This document shows, piece by piece, positions 14,855 through 19,566 of a DNA stretch of 19,566 nucleotides (position 1 is the first letter of the stretch; each line of letters starts with the position of its first letter). Source of the DNA: Planctomycetia bacterium (GTDB lineage Bacteria > Planctomycetota > Phycisphaerae > Phycisphaerales > SM1A02); contig SYIB01000065.1 of the NCBI GenBank assembly GCA_005798965.1, positions 1 to 19,566 of the forward strand, written 5' to 3'. The notes below the pieces were generated by a model. That model searched no databases. It was given only the letters and a program-made list of their open reading frames with translations, and had not been told where the DNA came from. The position numbers were made by a program, and so were the translations under genes.

Positions 14855-16467
14855 CGGATCGGAAGTCCCGCGGCCTTCCAGCGCGCCTTGATGTCGTCTT
14901 GCGTCGAGAGTTCGGTCGTGGTGCCGTCGGCCTCGATGCGCTTCGCCAGCGAGCCGTTGGCATCGAACCAGGATCGCTCGACAGGCTTGTCTCGGCCCGG
15001 CTGGGATTCAAGGAGCCATTGCTTGCCATCGCGCGTCCAGCGATCCTGGCGGATCGGCAGTTGCGCAAGCCGCCCGTCGTAGACGGCCATGCCGAACTCA
15101 CCTGTGAAGGAGCCATCGCGAGGCAGCAATCGGCCAAGGTGCCAGAGTTCGCCCTGCGACAGGTAGTAGCGGGGGTCCGGTTCCCACTCGAGCTCCGTAC
15201 CGTCTGGAATGCGCGCGCTCGTCGTCATCACGTGCAGCACGGGCAAGGGCTGTGCCGACGTCGGCGGCGGACGAAGCCCGGTCTCGGCAAAGCTGCGGGC
15301 CTTCTTGCCGATGCGGTCGGTCGCGATCGCCGACCAGCTCTCGCTCTGGCGGTCCCAGGCGGTCCAGAATCGCGCGGCGGTATCGGTGAACGCACCATCC
15401 TTGATGCTGAGCACCGTGCGAGACTGGATCTCCGTGAGCAAGCCTTCGTCGCGATCGATGCCCGCAAAGCGCTGCGGATCCCTGCTCGGATCGACTTCGC
15501 CGCGCAGTCCAGGCCGCGAGGAGAGCGTCATGTAGCCGATCTCGGCAGGGCGCCCATCGGCATCGAGCCGATGGATGCGGAACCAGCGCGCCGTCGGCGA
15601 AGCCGCTGCACGCAGCATCGCCGGATCGATGCGCTCGAGGAGTTCCGAGCCCGCCTTCAAGCGCTCGACCTGTCGCACGGCGAGTGCGTCGCGATCGGCG
15701 AAGTTCCAGCTGGCGAAAAAGTCCTTCAGGGTTGCACGCGCGGGTGGGAAGTCGAGCGAGCTCGAGACCACGCTGCACACCAGGAACTGGCTCGGAGCGA
15801 TCTGCACGAGGTACCAGCCCGTGATGGCGGTGGTCGATTCGTCGAGCGGAACGCTGGCGTAAAACAATCGCCCCTCACGCTCGCCGCATGGCAGCAGTTC
15901 GTTCGTGAGGATGGTCGGCTTCTGCCCGCGGTCCTGCATCGCGTGCAGGTGATCGGCCACGAGCGACTCGCAGGTGGCATCCAGTTCGCTCGGGACGAGG
16001 ATCGACAGCCTGCACCGGAACCGCGGTGGATCCTGCTGGTCATCGAGCACGAAGGCCGGGGTCGCGCTCTGCATGTCGCGCGCGAAGACGGCGCCCTTGG
16101 GCAAGTGCAACGTCATGCCCAGGGATTCGATGGCGGTTGCCTTGGCCTCGAGCGTGGGTGGCAAGGCTGCTCGCTTGGCTGCAGGAACAGGGTTCTCGGA
16201 CTTCGTTGTGCTGCTCGGCTTCTGATCCGTGGTTATCGGTTCATTTGGGGTCGGCGTCGTTGGCGTGCCAGTGCCATGCCGAGGTGGCGTCGAGGGCTGT
16301 GCTTGGTCAGTGGGCTTCGCTGGCTTCGGCGTTTTCGACCGTGCAGGGGGTTGCGCTGGCGGGTTGCCCTGCGCAGCCCCTTTCGCCGAGCCTTGTGCGA
16401 TCGCGTTGGCGCTGATCGCGAGCACCGTCGCGAGCATGCATGTCCTCATAACGAAATCGCTTGCCAT
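14851..16467 (-). CDS. Hypothetical secreted protein with a Pro/Thr-rich linker (538 aa)
   Basis: I do not recognise a family. An N-terminal signal peptide ends near A24 (AIA before QG). Residues about 26-100 form a low-complexity linker rich in Pro, Thr, Lys and Gln (for example PTTPTPNEP). A globular region of some 430 residues follows, mostly beta by appearance, with segments such as LESLGMTLHLPKGAVF-like sequence near 113-127 and GWYLVQIAPSQFLVCSVV near 217-234. No catalytic motif is visible. The start at 16467 is supported by AGGA 7 nt upstream; an in-frame ATG 18 nt later would also keep the signal peptide. The gene is divergent from rpsJ and overlaps the lipoprotein gene by 4 nt (ATGA). 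Confidence 0.78.
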   Translation of the reverse strand: MASDFVMRTCMLATVLAISANAIAQGSAKGAAQGNPPAQPPARSKTPKPAKPTDQAQPSTPPRHGTGTPTTPTPNEPITTDQKPSSTTKSENPVPAAKRAALPPTLEAKATAIESLGMTLHLPKGAVFARDMQSATPAFVLDDQQDPPRFRCRLSILVPSELDATCESLVADHLHAMQDRGQKPTILTNELLPCGEREGRLFYASVPLDESTTAITGWYLVQIAPSQFLVCSVVSSSLDFPPARATLKDFFASWNFADRDALAVRQVERLKAGSELLERIDPAMLRAAASPTARWFRIHRLDADGRPAEIGYMTLSSRPGLRGEVDPSRDPQRFAGIDRDEGLLTEIQSRTVLSIKDGAFTDTAARFWTAWDRQSESWSAIATDRIGKKARSFAETGLRPPPTSAQPLPVLHVMTTSARIPDGTELEWEPDPRYYLSQGELWHLGRLLPRDGSFTGEFGMAVYDGRLAQLPIRQDRWTRDGKQWLLESQPGRDKPVERSWFDANGSLAKRIEADGTTTELSTQDDIKARWKAAGLPIR

Positions 16468-16473
16468 TGCAGC

Positions 16474-16501
16474 ATCCTATTCACTTCGCTTTCGCCTTCA
16501 A
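16474..16501 (-). promoter_or_regulatory. Candidate promoter for the secreted-protein operon
   Basis: On the minus strand TTGAAG (16501-16496) and TAGGAT (16479-16474) are separated by 16 nt. The -10 hexamer ends only 6 nt before the ATG, so the transcript would start at or next to the start codon. The AGGA read as a Shine-Dalgarno overlaps the -10, so one of the two readings may be wrong. Confidence 0.45.
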
Positions 16502-16507
16502 CCCGCA

Positions 16508-16535
16508 TTGACAGATTGCGGAAGATCGCTACTCT
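16508..16535 (+). promoter_or_regulatory. Promoter of the S10 ribosomal operon (rpsJ)
   Basis: A perfect -35 TTGACA (16508-16513), a 16-nt spacer and a -10 TACTCT (16530-16535) make the clearest sigma-70-type promoter in the window. Transcription would start near 16542, leaving a leader of about 98 nt before rpsJ. That leader can form a small hairpin, GGACG (16554-16558) with CGTCC (16573-16577). The -35 lies 6 nt from the -35 of the divergent promoter. Confidence 0.75.
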
Positions 16536-16639
16536 TGCCGATTCCCCCCAACCGGACGGGTCATCCCCGCAGCGTCCGCTTGGAGCCTCGACTGCAGGGA
16601 AGACGACGAACGAACCTAGAAACCAAGGCACGAACGAAC

Positions 16640-16945
<306 letters not shown>

Positions 16946-16962
16946 TCGAACCACCCTGTCAT

Positions 16963-16981
16963 CCGGCGCCCCGCGCGCCGG
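16963..16981 (+). promoter_or_regulatory. GC-rich hairpin in the rpsJ-rplC gap
   Basis: CCGGCGC (16963-16969) pairs perfectly with GCGCCGG (16975-16981) around the loop CCCGC. It sits 18 nt after the rpsJ stop within a 98-nt gap. No T-run follows, so it is not a terminator. It may be a processing, stability or pausing element. The rest of the gap shows nothing I can name. Confidence 0.45.
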
Positions 16982-17043
16982 AGTGCCCCACAAGGGCCAA
17001 GTCCAAGTGACCTCTGGCCAGTCCCTGAACCGAGCATCAAGCC

Positions 17044-17727
17044 ATGCCAGCCATCATCGGAAAGAAGATCGGAATGACCCGCTACTTCACCGCCGACGGG
17101 AAGAACGTCCCGGTCACGGTGATCCAGGCCGGTCCCTGCGTCGTCACGCAGGTCAAGACCAGCGAGACCGATGGCTACGCAGCCGTGCAGCTCGGCTTCG
17201 AGGAACTGGCCGCCCGCAACTCCAGCATGCCCGTCATTGGCCACGATGCCAAGGCCGGCAGCGATCCCCTGCGCGTGCACCGCGAAGTCCGCTGCGCGAG
17301 CGATGACGAAGCCAAGGGCTTCGAACTCGGCCAGCGCATCGATGCGAGCTGCCTCGACGGCATCAAGTTCGTCGACGTGATCGGCACCAGCAAGGGCAAG
17401 GGCTTCACCGGCACCATGGTGCGGTGGAACTTCAAGGGCCTCTGCGCCAGCCACGGTACCGAACGCAAGCACCGCTCGCCGGGTTCCATCGGCAGCCACG
17501 GCACCGACCGTGGTCACGGCGCAAAGATCAAGAAGGGCAAGAAGATGGCCGGTCACGTCGGCGACGAGCGTGTGACCGTCCGTTGCCTCGACGTGGTGTC
17601 CATCGACGCCGCCAAGAATCTCATTCTGGTCAAGGGCGCTGTGCCCGGGGCCAGCAACGGCTATCTGTTCATCCGAGCCAGCAACCGGCTCTACAAGCGA
17701 AAGGCGCGCATCCAGGCCAGCACGTGA
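17044..17727 (+). CDS. rplC: 50S ribosomal protein L3
   Basis: L3 is a large-subunit protein that reaches toward the peptidyl transferase centre and is needed early in 50S assembly. The 227-residue protein begins IIGKKIGMTRYFTADGKNVP, the standard L3 opening, and carries the conserved loop KGFTGTMVRWNFKG (119-132), then SHGTERKHRSPGSIG (136-150) and KKGKKMAGHVGDERVTV. The His/Gly-rich insert before GKKMAGH (SHGTDRGHGAKIK) is a little longer than in E. coli. The ATG at 17044 has no strong ribosome site. It is second in the S10 operon and is followed by an unusually long 186-nt gap before rplD. Confidence 0.97.
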   Translation: MPAIIGKKIGMTRYFTADGKNVPVTVIQAGPCVVTQVKTSETDGYAAVQLGFEELAARNSSMPVIGHDAKAGSDPLRVHREVRCASDDEAKGFELGQRIDASCLDGIKFVDVIGTSKGKGFTGTMVRWNFKGLCASHGTERKHRSPGSIGSHGTDRGHGAKIKKGKKMAGHVGDERVTVRCLDVVSIDAAKNLILVKGAVPGASNGYLFIRASNRLYKRKARIQAST

Positions 17728-17734
17728 CCTGGAT

Positions 17735-17900
17735 GATCCCGCAGGCCCTTTTCACCTGACGCCCCGGCCACGAGCCAACGGCGCAGGCGGACCGGGAACC
17801 GCGGGATCGCGACAAGACTGTTGGACCTGAGTCAAGCCGGTCCGAGCCCTCGGTCGTGATTGGGGCAAGGCAGGCAAGGCGCATGGCGGGAGACCCCGCC
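17735..17900 (+). promoter_or_regulatory. Candidate structured leader RNA upstream of rplD
   Basis: The 186-nt rplC-rplD gap holds several inverted repeats. GATCCCGC (17735-17742) pairs with GCGGGATC (17801-17808), enclosing CCCGG (17763-17767) with CCGGG (17792-17796). Next, GGACC (17823-17827) pairs with GGTCC (17839-17843), which competes with CCGA/TCGG at 17842-17853. Finally GGCGGG (17885-17890) pairs with CCCGCC (17895-17900) directly before the rplD ribosome site. S10-operon genes are normally packed tightly, so a structured spacer here suggests regulation, perhaps by L4. This is inference from hand-found pairings. Confidence 0.45.
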
Positions 17901-17913
17901 GAAGGAAAGAACC

Positions 17914-18579
17914 ATGATCGAACTTCCCATCTACAACAAGGAAGGCAAGCAGGTCGACTCGCTCAAGATCGACCCCGCCACGCTCGGCGGCGAGGTGCGC
18001 GTTGCGCTCCTCAAGCAGGCCTACGTCACGACCCACGGCAACCAGCGGCAGGGCTCAGCCCGCACCAAGAGCCGTGGCTCGGTCGAGGGCTCGACCCGCA
18101 AGGTCTACAAGCAGAAGGGCACCGGCAACGCTCGCGTCGGTGCCGCTCGCGTCCCCAACCGCAAGGGCGGCGGCGTCGCCTTCTCGAAGACCCGCACCCG
18201 CGAGGACTTCCGCACCGAGCTCCCCAAGAAGATGCGCCGACTGGCCAACCGCAATGCGCTGCTGGCCAAGCTCGTCGACAACGAAGTCAAGTGCATCGAC
18301 TCGCTGTCGTTCAAGGCACCCAAGACCGCTGACTTTGCCAAGCTGATCCGCGCCGTCGGCGTTGATCGCACCTGCCTGGTCGCGCTCGCCCCCGGCAACG
18401 ACTCTGCACTCAAGTCCGCCCGCAACCTTGCTGGCGTGGACTGCTGCAGCGTCGACCAGCTCTGCGCGTTCGGCCTGCTCAACCACCGCTACCTCGTGGT
18501 CGACAAGGCTTCGCTGCAGTCGTTCCTCGATGAGAGCGCCTTCGCCAATCAGAGCGCCGTCGCCAAGGAGACCAAGTGA
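17914..18579 (+). CDS. rplD: 50S ribosomal protein L4
   Basis: L4 is a large-subunit assembly protein lining the exit tunnel and, in some bacteria, the autoregulator of the S10 operon. The 221-residue protein has the tunnel-loop signature of the family: SARTKSRGSVEGSTRKVYKQKGTGNARVG (about 48-76), followed by GGGVAFSKTRTREDFRTELPKKMRRLANR. The C-terminal globular part ends VVDKASLQSFLD. The ATG at 17914 has a good ribosome site (GAAGGAAAG, 17901-17909). A frame extension to 17860 runs through the structured spacer and is rejected. Its stop overlaps the rplW start as TGATG. A structured spacer precedes it. Confidence 0.97.
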   Translation: MIELPIYNKEGKQVDSLKIDPATLGGEVRVALLKQAYVTTHGNQRQGSARTKSRGSVEGSTRKVYKQKGTGNARVGAARVPNRKGGGVAFSKTRTREDFRTELPKKMRRLANRNALLAKLVDNEVKCIDSLSFKAPKTADFAKLIRAVGVDRTCLVALAPGNDSALKSARNLAGVDCCSVDQLCAFGLLNHRYLVVDKASLQSFLDESAFANQSAVAKETK

Positions 18580-18857
18580 TGGAAGCCACCACCGTCATCC
18601 GTCGTCCGCTGCTCAGCGAGAAGGCGACCGCGTCCAACGAGGCCGCGAACCAATACGTGTTCGAGATCGACCGTCGCGCGACCAAGACCGATGTGAAGAA
18701 TGCGATCCAGGCCATCTACAAGGTCCGCGTGCTGGCTGTCCAGACGCAGAACCGTCGTGGCCGCGATCGCATCTACAAGTTCGGCCTGGTTCCCGCCAAG
18801 GTCACCAAGCGCGCGATCGTGCGCATCCACCCCGAAGACAAGATCGAGCTCTTCTGA
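18579..18857 (+). CDS. rplW: 50S ribosomal protein L23
   Basis: L23 sits at the polypeptide exit of the tunnel and docks trigger factor and the signal recognition particle. The 92-residue protein reads VIRRPLLSEKAT (7-18), NQYVFEIDRRATKTDVKNAI (25-44), then VRVLAVQTQNRRG, the usual L23 pattern and length. ATG 18579 overlaps the rplD stop by one base (TGATG) and has AAGGAG at 18565-18570 with 8-nt spacing. A GTG directly before it (18576) is in frame but less well spaced. rplB follows after 17 nt. Confidence 0.97.
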   Translation: MEATTVIRRPLLSEKATASNEAANQYVFEIDRRATKTDVKNAIQAIYKVRVLAVQTQNRRGRDRIYKFGLVPAKVTKRAIVRIHPEDKIELF

Positions 18858-18874
18858 GCCACGGAGCCTGAACG

Positions 18875-19566
18875 ATGCCAATCCGCGTCTACAAGCGTGT
18901 TACCAACGGCCGGCGCAACGCCAGCGTGAACATTCACGCCGAGGTCACCAAGAAGCGCCCTGAAAAGAGCCTGCTCCGCCCGCTCCACAAGACCGGCGGC
19001 CGCAACTGCCAGGGCAAGCTCACCGTCATCCAGCAGGGTGGTGGCCACAAGCGCCGCTACCGCCTCATCGACTGGACCCGCAACAAGCTCGATGTCACCG
19101 CGAAGGTCATCGGGATCGAATACGACCCGAACCGCTCGTGCCACATCGCGCTGGTCGAGTACCCCTGCGGCGAGCGTCGCTACATCCTCGCTCCCAAGGG
19201 CCTCACGGCTGGCGACACCGTCACCAGCAGCAAGAGCAGCATCGATCCCCGCCCGGGCAACTGCATGCCGCTGGCCCACGTGCCCGCCGGTATGGACGTG
19301 CACAACGTCGAGATCATCCCCGGCCGCGGCGGCAAGCTCGTCCGCAGCGCGGGCATGGCTGCCCGCCTCTCCAACAAGGAAGGCCGCTGGGGCACGCTCG
19401 TCATGCCCTCGGGCGAACTCCGCCAAGTCAGCCTGGATTGCCGGGCCACCATCGGAGCCGTCGGCAACCCCGACCATGCCAACGTCGTGCTCGGCAAGGC
19501 AGGTCGCGCCCGCTGGCTCGGTCGCCGGCCGCGTACCCGCGGCGTGGCCCTGAGCCACCACCAGCA
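18875..19566 (+). CDS. rplB: 50S ribosomal protein L2, partial (3' end outside window)
   Basis: L2 is a core protein of the large subunit required for subunit association and peptidyl transfer. 230 codons are visible from ATG 18875. They include PEKSLLRPLHKTGGRN (29-44), GGGHKRRYRLIDW (55-67), GIEYDPNRSCHIALVEYP and RCATIG-like sequence DCRATIGAVGN, all standard for L2, which is usually about 275 residues. The last residues read RGVALSHHQ, whereas nearly all L2 proteins continue RGVAMNPVDHPHGGG at this point, so the last about 15 bases may be unreliable or divergent. It lies 17 nt after rplW. Confidence 0.96.
   Translation, partial: MPIRVYKRVTNGRRNASVNIHAEVTKKRPEKSLLRPLHKTGGRNCQGKLTVIQQGGGHKRRYRLIDWTRNKLDVTAKVIGIEYDPNRSCHIALVEYPCGERRYILAPKGLTAGDTVTSSKSSIDPRPGNCMPLAHVPAGMDVHNVEIIPGRGGKLVRSAGMAARLSNKEGRWGTLVMPSGELRQVSLDCRATIGAVGNPDHANVVLGKAGRARWLGRRPRTRGVALSHHQ

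Noticed and set aside
17860..17913. N-terminal extension of rplD (18 codons)
   Set aside because: It reads through an inverted repeat and the ribosome site, and L4 proteins start at the MIELPIYN-type residues.

Overview
The window is about 19.6 kb of GC-rich bacterial chromosome, densely packed with genes in both directions. It reads as mostly housekeeping DNA. No phage, transposase, CRISPR array, defence island or biosynthetic cluster is visible. Three features fit a member of the Planctomycetota, possibly Phycisphaerae-like, though this is inference from family resemblance and not a search: a chlamydial Hc1-type histone-like protein, an adenylosuccinate lyase of the long animal type, and a hypothetical protein with motifs I associate with planctomycete-restricted proteins (GHQAG...WH, VDHD, FVHGTGGGTYE).

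Layout. (1) 1-2334, minus strand: a GTG-started FabZ/FabA-like dehydratase, a class I mannose-6-phosphate isomerase, then atpD. atpD runs normally for 183 codons and then loses all resemblance to the family in the last 141 bases of the window, probably a contig-edge chimera. (2) 2443-2690, plus strand: a small Hc1-like gene with its own terminator. (3) 6815-2700, minus strand: a tight five-gene operon pfkA, an 84-residue hypothetical, plsY, purB and an isochorismatase-family hydrolase. Gaps are 3-31 nt and there is one ATGA overlap. (4) 6890-12013, plus strand: lysS, a secreted transglutaminase-like protein, nnrD and a YhaM-type HD exoribonuclease. (5) 16467-11965, minus strand: a secreted proline-rich protein, a lipoprotein, a family 2 glycosyltransferase and the BshC-like hypothetical. 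Two of the three junctions are ATGA overlaps, and the last gene overlaps the end of yhaM tail-to-tail by 49 bp. (6) 16640-19566, plus strand: the start of the S10 ribosomal operon, rpsJ-rplC-rplD-rplW-rplB, with rplB cut by the window end.

Regulation. The divergent intergenic regions carry readable promoter-like signals. pfkA and lysS share a perfect 13-bp inverted repeat that places the same -10-like hexamer (TACCAT) in front of each gene. Variants of GCTACCNT recur before atpD, rpsJ and fabZ. rpsJ has a textbook TTGACA-N16-TACTCT promoter lying back to back with a promoter for the secreted protein. The unusually long rplC-rplD gap (186 nt) contains several nested inverted repeats and is the best candidate here for an undescribed cis-regulatory RNA, possibly an r-protein autoregulatory leader.

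No stretch longer than 300 bases lacks a gene. All calls come from reading the sequence. No database or folding program was run.
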